From NCBI RefSeq assembly GCF_030929495.1, contig NZ_JAVFWN010000011.1, positions 186,001 to 250,000 on the forward strand: 64,000 bases of DNA, given 5' to 3'. The number at the start of each line of letters is the position of its first letter. Within the stretch, counting starts at the first letter, position 1. The position numbers and the translations under genes are program-made. Origin of the DNA: Nocardioides sp. LHD-245. Its GTDB lineage: Bacteria > Actinomycetota > Actinomycetes > Propionibacteriales > Nocardioidaceae. This document shows, piece after piece, positions 1 to 8,683 of the stretch. The notes under the pieces were generated by a model, which was not told where the DNA came from, did not search any database, and saw nothing but the letters and a program-made list of their open reading frames with translations.

Positions 1-506
1 CCCTCACAGGCCGAGAGCGCGAGCTCGCCCATCCGCTCCCCCGTCTTGAGCGGCGGCGACAGCACCGACGCTGCGACGCCGGGGACCTGCGGCTCGGCAG
101 TGTCGAGTTCCTTGCCGATGACCTGGTTGAGGACCACGACGTCGAGGCCGGCCTTGATCGCGTTCTCGAGAGCGGGCTGGACGCCGACGCCGTCGACCGA
201 GGCGATCACGATCCCGTCGTACTTCTTCGCGCTGATGATGTCCTGGATCTGCTTCGACTGGAGCCCGGGCGTGAACTTGGCGTCGAACTCGGTGATGGTG
301 ACGTCACGCTCGTCGGCAACCTTCTGCATTGCCTCCCGCGACGAGGCCAGCCAGGTGTTCGCGGCGCTTGCCGACAGGTAGGCGACGTCGTACCCGTCCT
401 TCCCGCTGGACGAATCGTTCGACACCGCGCACCCGGCGGCGGAGATGGACAACACCGTGAGCGCGGCGATGCTCCTGACGAACGAGGAGGTTCGGGTCGA
501 TTCCAT
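1..506 (-). CDS. ABC-type sugar/substrate-binding lipoprotein, N-terminal part (cut by window edge)
   Basis: The reading frame opens with ATG at 506 and is still open at base 1, so the C-terminus lies outside the window. The N-terminus has a basic stretch, a hydrophobic core and a lipobox ending AAGC near residue 26, which predicts an exported lipoprotein. The mature part resembles periplasmic-binding family 4 (ribose/sugar type): it has the alternating VAYLSAS, AMQKVADERDVTI, IQDIISAKKYDGIVI and ALENAIKAGLDVVVLNQ segments typical of the first lobe. It would capture a solute for an ABC importer whose other subunits should lie to the left. It follows the PucR gene on the same strand but a strong inverted repeat separates them, so it may have its own promoter. 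The ligand cannot be read from the sequence; the neighbouring hydantoinase and peptidases suggest it may not be a sugar. Confidence 0.85.
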   Translation of the reverse strand, partial: MESTRTSSFVRSIAALTVLSISAAGCAVSNDSSSGKDGYDVAYLSASAANTWLASSREAMQKVADERDVTITEFDAKFTPGLQSKQIQDIISAKKYDGIVIASVDGVGVQPALENAIKAGLDVVVLNQVIGKELDTAEPQVPGVAASVLSPPLKTGERMGELALSACE

Positions 507-592
507 GGTCTTCTCCCGGGGCTTCCAAGGGCTGGTTCCCTTGTCGTGACCCGCACCATAAAGTCGGTCAGGCACCGCTGTTCAGGTGCGAT

Positions 593-623
593 CCGCACAC
601 CCGAAGGCGCAGCCGGTGTGCGG
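593..623. terminator. Inverted repeat between PucR and the binding-protein gene
   Basis: CCGCACACC (593-601) and GGTGTGCGG (615-623) form a perfect 9-bp GC-rich stem with a 13-nt loop. It lies just past the stop of the PucR gene and 87 bp upstream of the lipoprotein start. There is no U tract, so it could be a weak terminator or an operator. The rest of the 507-652 gap shows nothing else I can name. Confidence 0.45.
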
Positions 624-652
624 TGCACACTCCGTACGACCGAAGCTGGGCG

Positions 653-2233
653 TCAGCCCAGGAGATGCGACACCCGACAGGCGAGCTGGACCGCGAGGCG
701 CTGGTCCGGCTCGTCCAGGTCGACCGCGAGAAGGTCGCGGATACGCGCCACTCGCTTGATCACCGTGTTCCGATGGACCCCGAGGACCTCAGCGGTCACG
801 GTGGGCGAGGACTCGTTGTCGAGGTACACCTCAAGGGTCTTGAGCAGCTCGTCCTCGCGACCAGCGGCAGTCAAGGGCCGGAGCAGGGTCGTCGCGAAGG
901 CGCGGAACTCCTCCGATGCGTACCAGCCGACCAGAATCCGCTGGACGCCCATCTCGTCGACGTGCTTCACCGCCGTGCGCGTACCCCCGGCCTGCGCGAT
1001 CGTGACGGCCTCCTGCGCCTCGCCGAGACTCTTCCGCAACCCGGGGATGCCCACGTACGGACGTCCGATCCCGGCATAGACACGCAACCCCGGCCGGTTG
1101 GAGGCGAAGGCACGCAGTGCAGCCGCGACAGCCTTGGTCGTGGTCGTGTACTGATCGGCAGGCGGTTCCTTCGACGCCGTGATCCACGTCGTCCAGCCGT
1201 CGGGACGCTCGACCAGGTGGTGGTCGAGCCCGATGTCGCCGAGCAGGTGGCGGATGTCGTCGGACATCGCGAGAAGCCGTTGCTGGTCGATCGGCCCGGC
1301 AGCGAGGACGTGGACCGCGGTGCACCAGCCGTCGACCTTCCAGCCGAGTGTGCCGATCTGCTCGACCAGGACCGCCTCGGGGAACTCAGCCGAGGCGATG
1401 ACCGAGTTCAAGACACCCAGCCTGAACCGGGCGTCACGTTCCTGCTCCAACCGGTTGGCGATCAGTCTGGTCGCGATGTAGGTGCTGGCCAACTGCGTTC
1501 CGGTCGAGGCCGCCCGCCGCCAGGCCGACGTCGGGGAGCGACGCTGCGTGACCAGCCAGAACGTGGGCGCCTCCCCCGCTGCGAGCGCGACAGGTTGGAT
1601 GACCGCTGCCCGGTCACCGACGACCCCGGTCGTCTGCACGGGAAGCCGGTCAGCCTCGGGTAGCGGATCGTCCAATGGCTCCCCAACCAGCACGACACCG
1701 TCGTACCCGACCAAGGAGGTCGCGGCGTCCAGGCAGCCGTCGATCGTGGCGAGCAGACCCTCCACGCCTTGGCGCTCGGTGACCCGACCGAGACGCTCGA
1801 CCAGGTTGATGACCTGTTCCGCCAGCGTCCGCGCCGGCGCCAGCACCTGCTCACGCAGACCGTCCGCCAGCAGGACCGGATCTGCGTCGATCACGACCAG
1901 CGGGACTGCGACCTTGTTCGCCAGACGGCGACTGGCCAGGCCGATGTCGGACGCTGGCCGGACGACCACCAGCATCGACGCGCCGGTGTTGGCGGCCCAC
2001 CGGAGCGCGAAGTCGACCTCGAAGGTGTCCTCGGTGAATCGAGTGCCGTCCAGGAGGACCACGCAGCCGGGAACGCCCTCGCCCTCCAGCTTGCCCGTCG
2101 GCGCGGTCAAGACCTGGCGGACCACCTTGACGAGGCCGCTGCCGCCACCGAGCACGTCCGCCGCAGCGAGCATCGGGAGCGCGACCAACTGGTGGCCCGT
2201 CAGGGCATCGGGGTCGCTCGCGCGATCGGCCAT
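653..2233 (-). CDS. PucR family transcriptional regulator
   Basis: A 526-residue regulator with the PucR layout: an N-terminal sensor-like part starting MADRASDPDALTGHQ, a middle GGDEF-like (CdaR-type) region, and a C-terminal helix-turn-helix. The last 50 residues carry the signature: a long LEVYLDNESS helix, then TAEVLGVHRNTVIKRVARI and a leucine-rich end. PucR/CdaR proteins usually control purine, allantoin, hydantoin or amino-acid catabolism, and this gene ends a run with hydantoinase, DUF917 and M19 dipeptidase, so it is probably their regulator. The ATG at 2233 was chosen because it starts the conserved N-terminus and sits 32 bp after the peptidase stop; a longer upstream frame exists but would run into the peptidase. 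The effector is unknown. Confidence 0.88.
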   Translation of the reverse strand: MADRASDPDALTGHQLVALPMLAAADVLGGGSGLVKVVRQVLTAPTGKLEGEGVPGCVVLLDGTRFTEDTFEVDFALRWAANTGASMLVVVRPASDIGLASRRLANKVAVPLVVIDADPVLLADGLREQVLAPARTLAEQVINLVERLGRVTERQGVEGLLATIDGCLDAATSLVGYDGVVLVGEPLDDPLPEADRLPVQTTGVVGDRAAVIQPVALAAGEAPTFWLVTQRRSPTSAWRRAASTGTQLASTYIATRLIANRLEQERDARFRLGVLNSVIASAEFPEAVLVEQIGTLGWKVDGWCTAVHVLAAGPIDQQRLLAMSDDIRHLLGDIGLDHHLVERPDGWTTWITASKEPPADQYTTTTKAVAAALRAFASNRPGLRVYAGIGRPYVGIPGLRKSLGEAQEAVTIAQAGGTRTAVKHVDEMGVQRILVGWYASEEFRAFATTLLRPLTAAGREDELLKTLEVYLDNESSPTVTAEVLGVHRNTVIKRVARIRDLLAVDLDEPDQRLAVQLACRVSHLLG

Positions 2234-2265
2234 GTGGACAGTGTGCCGACCCCACGGGCCCGTCA

Positions 2266-3261
2266 CTAGGGCAGTGCCCGCGTCAGGAACTCGACCAGGT
2301 TCTTCCCGGCCACCCGTGCGGCGAGATCTGCCCCGAGGCGTCGACCCAGAGCGGTCACCAGGCGAGGAAAGTCCGCGGGCCGCTCCAGACCGGGCGTCAC
2401 CGGGATGTCCGAGGATGCCAGCAACCCGGTCAGAATCGGGTCGACGGTGGCGGCGACGTCGCCGATGAAGTCGGTCCCGAGACCCACCGCGTGCGCGCCC
2501 ATCACCGAGACCGCGTGCTCGACGTGGTCGACGAAGTCGGACACCGTCGCCGGAGCCGTCTCGGCGAGGAAAGGCCCGAAGGCGTTCACAGCCACGAATC
2601 CGCCCTGCCGGGACAGGATCTCGAGCTGTGCGTCGCTGAGGTTGCGAGGATGCCCGCAGACCGCGCGGCACGACGAGTGCGACGCGATCATCGGCCGGGA
2701 CGCGATCTCCACGAGGTGGAAGAAGCCGGCTTCCGACAGGTGCGAGACGTCGACGACCACCCCGCGGTCCTCCAGACAGCGCACGGTGTCGACCCCCAGC
2801 CCGGTCAGCCGCCCTCCGGTGTCGCGTTCGCCGACGCCGTCGGCCATCATCGTGCGGCGATTCCAGGTCAACGAACACATCCGCACGCCCTGACGCCAGA
2901 GCACGTCGACGAGCTCGACGCTCTGGCCGAACGGCTCCGCGCCCTCGATCGCGAGGACCAGAGCGATCCGGCCGGCCTCCAGCGTCTCGGTCAACTGCCG
3001 ACTCGTGGTCACGATGGCGACATCCCCCGCGTGCGCGTCGGCGAGCCTGTGCGCCTCGTCGAGCATGAGCAGGCACCGGCGCAGCGCGCCCTCGCCGACG
3101 TACTGCTCCTCCGTGCAGACCGGGAGCACCTGCAACCCGACACCTCCGCTCCGCAGCTGCGGGAGCCAGAAGTCGCCGAACGGGTCCTGGTGACCGCGTT
3201 CGCGAAGGTGCCGCACCGCCATCAGCAGGTCGTTGTGGCAGTCCGCAACCATCGCAGTCAT
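2266..3261 (-). CDS. Membrane dipeptidase family protein (peptidase M19)
   Basis: A 331-residue zinc dipeptidase of the renal dipeptidase/M19 family. Visible metal-site motifs are the N-terminal HxD (residues 9-11 in DCHNDL), the bridging glutamate in AIEGAEPF, the histidine in VDVSHLSEAGF and the SHSSCR motif. Family members hydrolyse dipeptides, some with D-residues, in a TIM-barrel fold with a binuclear zinc site. No signal peptide is seen, so it is probably cytoplasmic. The start ATG at 3261 gives the usual short lead before the HxD motif; a second ATG four codons on is possible. It lies 31 bp after the hydantoinase stop and 32 bp before PucR, in line with one transcript. The substrate is not defined by sequence. 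Confidence 0.9.
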   Translation of the reverse strand: MTAMVADCHNDLLMAVRHLRERGHQDPFGDFWLPQLRSGGVGLQVLPVCTEEQYVGEGALRRCLLMLDEAHRLADAHAGDVAIVTTSRQLTETLEAGRIALVLAIEGAEPFGQSVELVDVLWRQGVRMCSLTWNRRTMMADGVGERDTGGRLTGLGVDTVRCLEDRGVVVDVSHLSEAGFFHLVEIASRPMIASHSSCRAVCGHPRNLSDAQLEILSRQGGFVAVNAFGPFLAETAPATVSDFVDHVEHAVSVMGAHAVGLGTDFIGDVAATVDPILTGLLASSDIPVTPGLERPADFPRLVTALGRRLGADLAARVAGKNLVEFLTRALP

Positions 3262-3292
3262 GGTGATCTCCGACGCTGATTCAGGTGACCAT

Positions 3293-4843
3293 TCATCGAG
3301 CCAACGGCCCGGCCGCCTTGACTTGGACCCGTGAGGCCTCACCGGGCACATAGGTCAGTGGCACCTCGACCATCGAGGTGATCCGCACTGCCTCACGCGC
3401 GGCACCAGCCCGCACGGCAGCGTCGACGGCCAGTCCTCGGGCCTCCTCCAGGCAGGCCGCGCGTCCTCGGTCGCCGTAGCGGAACACGCGGTCGATCGAG
3501 CCAGACGCCTCCGCGATCGCCGCCCCGAACGCGTTCGCGACCGCATGATTCTCCGGGCGGACAACCTCGCTCACCCCACGCACGTGGTCCGCCACCAGGT
3601 GGCTGCCTCCGCCCACGGCGATCAGAGGCAGGCTCTCCCGACTGGCCTTCATGCGGTCCGCCATCGACTCGACCTGCTGGTCCACCCAGGCCATCGCCAG
3701 TCGGACGACAGCGTCGTCCAGGTCCCCGAGCAGCTCGCGGTCACCGAAGCCGTGCAGCCGACCGGCCGCGACCGAGAGATCGGAGAGGGTGAGCACCTGA
3801 CCGCCGCGAACCCGCGCCTCCGTCACCACCCGGTAGCCCACCGAGTCGGGTCCCACGGTCACGTCGCCCCCCTGGTTGCGGACGACGCTGCCGCCGCCGA
3901 GACCGATGGAGATGAGGTCGGGCATCCTGAAGTTGGTGCGCACCCCGCCCACCTCGACTGCGGCGGTCGACTCGCGGGGGAAGCCGTCGACCAGGATGCC
4001 CACGTCGGCGGAGGTGCCGCCGACGTCGACCACGATCGCGTCAGCGATCCCGGCGAGCGAGCAGGCGCCCCGCATCGAGTTCGTCGGGCCGGACCCGAGC
4101 GTCAGGACGGGGAAGCGCACGGCCTCCTCCGAGGACATCAGGGTCCCGTCGTTCTGGGTGAGGTAGGAATCCACGTCGAGGCCGTTCTCCGCCAGCGCAG
4201 CGTGGAACCCGGCCACAACGCTCCGGGCGACCCCGAGCAATGAGGAGTTCAGGATCGTCGCGTTCTCACGCTCGAGCATCCCGAGCGCACCGACCTGGTG
4301 GCTCAAGGACACCGCGAAGTCCGAGCCGAGCTCCTCGGCCAGGATCTCGGCCGTCCGCAGCTCGTGGTCGTGGCTGGCCGGTGAGAAGGGCGCCGACACG
4401 GAGATGGCTCCGACTTCTCCGCCGCAGCTCGCGGCGAACCGCCGGACGGCGTCCTCGTCCAGCGGCGCGATCTCCGCGCCGTCGTACTCGTTGCCACCAG
4501 CGATCACCTCGCTCCGTGCGATGATCGCCTGGTGCAGGTCCTTGGGCCAGCCCGCTCCGGGTCGCACCCCTTGGGTTGCCGGCGCCGCGAGTCGCAGGAC
4601 ACCGACCCGGTCCAGGTCGCGGCGCTGGATGATCGCGTTGGCGGGATGAGTGGTCCCGAGCATGGCCTGGGAGATCAACGAGGGGTCCACCTCGCCCACG
4701 ACCTTCGAGAGCGACGTCCTGATCCCGTCGAACGGGTCAGGGGTGGTCGCCGACTTCGTCGACGCCACGACCTTTCCGTCGTCGTCGACGATCGCTGCGT
4801 CGGTGTTCGTGCCTCCGACGTCGATGCCAATGCGCAGACTCAT
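3293..4843 (-). CDS. Hydantoinase/oxoprolinase family protein (HyuA type)
   Basis: A 516-residue protein with the Hydant_A_N and Hydantoinase_A domains. The ASKHA-type phosphate loop IDVGGTNTD (residues 7-15) and a second acidic glycine loop VVDVGGTSADVG are both present, as is the GGGS motif in IGLGGGSVV. The family hydrolyses cyclic amides (hydantoins, 5-oxoproline) with ATP. Full HyuA proteins are near 700 residues; about 500 is usual for the form paired with DUF917 proteins. Its ATG overlaps the upstream DUF917 stop as TGATG, so the two are translationally coupled. The cyclic substrate cannot be told from the sequence. Confidence 0.9.
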   Translation of the reverse strand: MSLRIGIDVGGTNTDAAIVDDDGKVVASTKSATTPDPFDGIRTSLSKVVGEVDPSLISQAMLGTTHPANAIIQRRDLDRVGVLRLAAPATQGVRPGAGWPKDLHQAIIARSEVIAGGNEYDGAEIAPLDEDAVRRFAASCGGEVGAISVSAPFSPASHDHELRTAEILAEELGSDFAVSLSHQVGALGMLERENATILNSSLLGVARSVVAGFHAALAENGLDVDSYLTQNDGTLMSSEEAVRFPVLTLGSGPTNSMRGACSLAGIADAIVVDVGGTSADVGILVDGFPRESTAAVEVGGVRTNFRMPDLISIGLGGGSVVRNQGGDVTVGPDSVGYRVVTEARVRGGQVLTLSDLSVAAGRLHGFGDRELLGDLDDAVVRLAMAWVDQQVESMADRMKASRESLPLIAVGGGSHLVADHVRGVSEVVRPENHAVANAFGAAIAEASGSIDRVFRYGDRGRAACLEEARGLAVDAAVRAGAAREAVRITSMVEVPLTYVPGEASRVQVKAAGPLAR

Positions 4844-5913
4844 CAGTTGCCTCCGAAGTTCACGTAGTCGACGTCGTAGCCGAAGGCACGCGGCCCGACC
4901 ACATCCAGGAATCCATCGCGGTGCCACTCCGACGCACAGGGGAGTCCGAGAACACGGACGCGCTGCCCGTAGGCGAGTGTCTCGGTGGTGATCGGCTCAG
5001 CCGTCTCATGGTCGAGCAGGCAGATCAGGTCGGGGGGTGTGATGACGGTGCGACCATCCTCGATCCCGAGGAGCAGTTCGTTCTGGATCTCGATCCGCAT
5101 CGTCCGGGAAGTCTCGTCGAACGCCTCGATGACCACCGTGCCACGGGCGAAGCCCGTGGTGGTGCGTCGATCGAGGTCGATCACCTTGCCCTCGAACAGG
5201 GTGCGGCCCTCGGTGAACTTGTAGAAGGCCTCCCACGAGCCCGGCTCGTTCCGCTGGACAGCGAGCAAGAGGTCGCCGACCTTGATGGCGTACTCCATCG
5301 AGCCGACGATCGCCGCCTCCTTGAGCTGCCTGACGGTCATCGCGTAGAGCGCGATCGCGTTCGCGAGACCGAGCATCATGGCCGACCCCCGGACGAGCCT
5401 CTCGCCGACCTGGTTCGACGTCGCCTCGAAGGCGATCTTGTTGCCCTTCTCGTCAGCTAGACACATCGGGGAGGCGGACAGTCCGGCCAAGGTGAACGTG
5501 GTCATCTCGATCTGCGGGAATGCTCGCCGCATGCCGTCTGCGTCGACGCAGGGAAGGCCCAGCTCGGACGCGACCGTCAGCGGGATCAAGGTGTTCATCC
5601 CGCCGACCTCGACCGGCATGATCGCCTTGATCTCCTGCCCGAGGTACGACGAGAGTGCCTCGACGGCCGCGACGAACTCCGGACCGGACGGAACCTTCTC
5701 GATGATCACCGTCGGTGCACCGATGACCGCCACCGTCACCACCAGGTCGTCGTCATCCAGCTCGTCAGGCGCGACGACCCTGATCGGGCCGTTGTCCTCG
5801 ATGGCCTGATGCGTCATCAGACGGGCGATGAACGGGTCACCGCCACCACCGGTCCCGAGCAGTGTTGCCCCGAGGGTGATTGCCTCGAGGTCGTCGATGT
5901 CTACCAAGCGCAT
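4843..5913 (-). CDS. DUF917 family protein
   Basis: A 356-residue protein of the DUF917 family, recognised by the N-terminal LLGTGGGGDP loop (about residues 18-27), the PVEVGGMNTLIPL segment and the DADGMRRAFPQ motif. Family members are nearly always next to HyuA-type hydantoinase subunits, and the pair probably works as one enzyme or as enzyme plus activator; the exact chemistry is not established. The start at 5913 is fixed by an excellent ribosome site, GGAGGAGG, a few bases upstream. It is the first gene of the minus-strand run and shares a 132-bp divergent region with the plus-strand cyclodeaminase gene. Confidence 0.88.
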   Translation of the reverse strand: MRLVDIDDLEAITLGATLLGTGGGGDPFIARLMTHQAIEDNGPIRVVAPDELDDDDLVVTVAVIGAPTVIIEKVPSGPEFVAAVEALSSYLGQEIKAIMPVEVGGMNTLIPLTVASELGLPCVDADGMRRAFPQIEMTTFTLAGLSASPMCLADEKGNKIAFEATSNQVGERLVRGSAMMLGLANAIALYAMTVRQLKEAAIVGSMEYAIKVGDLLLAVQRNEPGSWEAFYKFTEGRTLFEGKVIDLDRRTTTGFARGTVVIEAFDETSRTMRIEIQNELLLGIEDGRTVITPPDLICLLDHETAEPITTETLAYGQRVRVLGLPCASEWHRDGFLDVVGPRAFGYDVDYVNFGGN

Positions 5914-6045
5914 AACGCCTCCTCCTGCTTCAGTTGGCTGGACAGTAGGACGGGGCTTGACCGCCCCACGATGTGCAGGACGCCTTGGCCCAGTCGGTGA
6001 TCGTGTGCGGATCGCCACTCCGGTGCGTGCGGATACCCGGCCACG
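5914..6045. promoter_or_regulatory. Divergent promoter region of the catabolic island
   Basis: This 132-bp gap separates the DUF917 start (minus) from the cyclodeaminase start (plus), so promoters for both directions and the PucR operator are expected here. The only clear element is the minus-strand ribosome site next to 5913. I do not see an unambiguous -35/-10 pair or palindrome. Confidence 0.4.
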
Positions 6046-7053
6046 ATGAGGCCTGTGAGCCCACTGACGGAAGACCCGGTCGAGACGTCCCTACTCGTGC
6101 TGAGCGGAGACGAGGTACGGCGGCTCGACCTGCCCAGCGTGATCACCTCACAGCGGACCGCGTTCCTCGGACTCAGTTCGGGCGAGGCACTTCTCGGACC
6201 GCGGGTGCTGCTTGCCGGGCCCGAGGACTCGATGGTCTTCTCCTACGCCGCGCGCACCCGAGTGGACAGCACGCCGGTAGCGAAGTTCGGCTGCGTCGCC
6301 CCAGCCAACGCCCGACGTGGGACGCCGGTCGTCTCGGCGGTCGTGTTGGCTCTGGACCCGGTCAACGGGCGCCCCGCAGCGGTCGTGAACGGCGAAGCGG
6401 TCACGGAGATCCGCACGGTGGCGACGTCCATGCTCGCCGCCGACGCGCTGACCGCGGCGGCGGATCGGATCACCGTGATCGGCTCGGGCACCCAGGGGCG
6501 GCTGCACGCGCGAGTCGCAGCGGAGCGCTTCCCATCTGCGGACCTGAGAATCTGCTCCCCACTCGACCGCACGCTGCCGGCCTTCGTCGACGAGCTGAGT
6601 GCGACGGGCGCGACGATCACGGCCGCGGAGTCGGTCCAGGAGGCAGTGGGCGGCGCCGATCTCGTGTTCACCTGCACGACCGCCCGACAGCCGATCCTGT
6701 ACTGGCCGTGGGTCAGCCCGGGCGCCACGCTGATCTGCATCGGGGGGTTCGCCCCCGACAGATCCGAGGTCGACGTCGACACGGTAGCCCGCTCCCGAGT
6801 CGTCGTCGACGATCTCGCGACAGCCCAGACCCAAGCCGGTCCGATCGTGGCCGCGCTGGCTGCAGGGCGGCTGACGTCATCGCAGCTGACCGGCCTCGGC
6901 GATGTGCTGGCGACCGGGCGCTCACCACGAACAGAGGCCGAGGACGTCGTGCTCTTCAACAGCGTCGGACTCGGCATCCAGGACGCCGCACTCGTCGACC
7001 TCCTGCTCGAGCGCAGCCACGAAGAGGGCTGGGGATCGCCGGTCCGGCTCTGA
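6046..7053 (+). CDS. Ornithine cyclodeaminase / mu-crystallin family protein
   Basis: A 335-residue NAD(P)-dependent enzyme of the OCD/mu-crystallin family. The Rossmann loop IGSGTQGRLHA lies near residues 145-155, and the family stretch with NGEAVTEIRTVATS precedes it. Related enzymes deaminate ornithine to proline, reduce cyclic ketimines, or oxidise alanine and similar amino acids. A GTG nine bases downstream is an alternative start. It leads the plus-strand arm opposite DUF917-HyuA and is followed 58 bp later by the M17 peptidase. A role on an amino acid released by the hydantoinase and peptidases is inference; sequence alone does not give the substrate. Confidence 0.88.
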   Translation: MRPVSPLTEDPVETSLLVLSGDEVRRLDLPSVITSQRTAFLGLSSGEALLGPRVLLAGPEDSMVFSYAARTRVDSTPVAKFGCVAPANARRGTPVVSAVVLALDPVNGRPAAVVNGEAVTEIRTVATSMLAADALTAAADRITVIGSGTQGRLHARVAAERFPSADLRICSPLDRTLPAFVDELSATGATITAAESVQEAVGGADLVFTCTTARQPILYWPWVSPGATLICIGGFAPDRSEVDVDTVARSRVVVDDLATAQTQAGPIVAALAAGRLTSSQLTGLGDVLATGRSPRTEAEDVVLFNSVGLGIQDAALVDLLLERSHEEGWGSPVRL

Positions 7054-7111
7054 TCCGCAACGGGGTGCGACGACGGACGCCGGCGTCGTGCCGGATATTC
7101 GAGGAGAATCG

Positions 7112-8527
7112 ATGAACCTGATGACCGACGAGCCAGTCTCCATCCGACTCCGCAGAGGCGGACACTCCCGCGATCTCGCACCCGAGACTCTCCTGGTCGT
7201 CGACCAAGGACCTCCGGGAACCGCCCGCCCGGTCCTGCTCGGCCCGATCCTGCCTGGAGGCAGTGCTCGCCTGGTCGTCCGGCCCTGTCCGACGGACCTC
7301 TCCCCGGAGAGCTTCTCGCGGTGGGGCGTCGAGGTCGGAGCTGCCGTCGTCGGCCATGTGGGCGATTGCCAGAACGTGATCCTCGACCTCCTCGGCGATG
7401 TCGTCGACGAGACGCTGTTGACCCGTGCCATCGCCGGTGTGCTCCGCGGGCTCCGCGGCGGCCGCCCAGCGGCCCCGCTCCCGCTCGAGGTCGTGCATCC
7501 CGGCGGCGTACCGGCTGACCGGGCGTTGGCCCGCGCCCTGACCGTGGACGCTGCCGTTCGAACCACACAGCGGCTCGTCGACGCGCGGGGCAACCAGTGC
7601 CCACCGCGGGAGCTCGCGAATCAGGCGGTCGCCATCGCATCGGCAACCGGCTTCGCGGTCCGGGTGCACGAGCACTCCGACCTCGTCCGCGAGGGAATGG
7701 GCGGTCTGCTCGCGGTCGCGGCCGGATCCTCCGAAGAGCCATTTCTCGTCGAGCTGTGGCGCAATGCCGACGGCACCATGCCCAGCGAACCTCCCATCGG
7801 CGCGCTTGCCCTGGTTGGCAAGGGCGTGACGTTCGACAGCGGCGGCCTCTCGCTCAAATCGGCCGAGTCGATGGTGGGAATGCACACGGACAAGGCAGGG
7901 GCCGCGACCGTCCTCGGCGCGCTCTCGAGTCTCGCGAGCCAACCGACCACCCATGCCGTCCACGCCGTCCTGCCGCTGGCGGAGAACATGCCGGGCGCCG
8001 GCGCCACCCGCCCCGGCGATGTCGTCACGACACTGTCCGGCATCGGGATCGAGATCGTCGACACCGACTTCGAAGGGCGGGTCATGCTCGCCGACGCTCT
8101 TGCCTGGGCGAGCCGTGCGCGGCCTCGAGCGATCCTCGACCTTGCGACGCTGACGTATCAAGCCGTCATCGCTCTCGGCCCCGACATCGGGGCCCTGATC
8201 GCCCGTGACCCGACACTCGGGCGTGCCGTCGAGGCCGCGGCCCGTCGGGCGGGCGAACCTCTGTGGTCGCTGCCTTGGGCACCGAGGTACCAGGACCAGT
8301 TGGTCTCGACGGCGCCGGGTGCCACGCTGCGCAACCACCCGGGAACGTCGACGGCCAGGGCCCTGACCGCGGCGCTGTTCCTGGGAGAGTTCGTCCCCGA
8401 TCACATTCCGTGGGCGCACCTCGACTTCGCGGGCCCTGCCGCCGTCGGCAGCGGAGCGCGGCAGACGAGCACCGGATATGGAACCCATCTGTTGCACGAG
8501 CTCCTGCTCGGCGAGGCTCTCTCATGA
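7112..8527 (+). CDS. M17 leucyl aminopeptidase family protein
   Basis: A 471-residue cytosolic aminopeptidase of family M17. All metal and catalytic positions expected from the family are visible: Lys237 and Asp242 in KGVTFDSGG, Lys249 in SLK, Asp260 in MHTD, and Asp319, Glu321 and Arg323 in DTDFEGR (numbering from this start). The last motif departs from the usual NTDAEGR. The enzyme should release N-terminal residues from small peptides using two metal ions, usually as a hexamer. ATG 7112 follows GAGGAG by five bases; ATG 7121 is an alternative. It completes the divergent arm with the cyclodeaminase. Confidence 0.9.
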   Translation: MNLMTDEPVSIRLRRGGHSRDLAPETLLVVDQGPPGTARPVLLGPILPGGSARLVVRPCPTDLSPESFSRWGVEVGAAVVGHVGDCQNVILDLLGDVVDETLLTRAIAGVLRGLRGGRPAAPLPLEVVHPGGVPADRALARALTVDAAVRTTQRLVDARGNQCPPRELANQAVAIASATGFAVRVHEHSDLVREGMGGLLAVAAGSSEEPFLVELWRNADGTMPSEPPIGALALVGKGVTFDSGGLSLKSAESMVGMHTDKAGAATVLGALSSLASQPTTHAVHAVLPLAENMPGAGATRPGDVVTTLSGIGIEIVDTDFEGRVMLADALAWASRARPRAILDLATLTYQAVIALGPDIGALIARDPTLGRAVEAAARRAGEPLWSLPWAPRYQDQLVSTAPGATLRNHPGTSTARALTAALFLGEFVPDHIPWAHLDFAGPAAVGSGARQTSTGYGTHLLHELLLGEALS

Positions 8528-8668
8528 TCTGAACTCGACGGCGCGAAGGTCAGGAGCGATGACGAGCGGTTCCCACCGGTCGAGGCTGTGCCTGAGCGAC
8601 CCACCCACGCGCTTGAAGCACTTCGTCCGCCCAAGGTGGTGCAGAGGCAGGTTGACACCACCCACGAC

Positions 8669-8683
8669 CCCGGCTGCGCCGGG
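8669..8683 (-). terminator. Short GC hairpin directly after the DUF262 gene stop
   Basis: CCCGGC (8669-8674) and GCCGGG (8678-8683) form a 6-bp stem with a TGC loop, touching the stop codon of the minus-strand DUF262 gene. It may end transcription of that gene and of the converging M17 gene. There is no U tract. The rest of the 8528-8668 gap shows no gene. Confidence 0.4.

Noticed and set aside
653..3076. An 807-codon version of the PucR gene
   Set aside because: The extra N-terminus overlaps the M19 peptidase gene and has no regulator features; ATG 2233 is the sound start.
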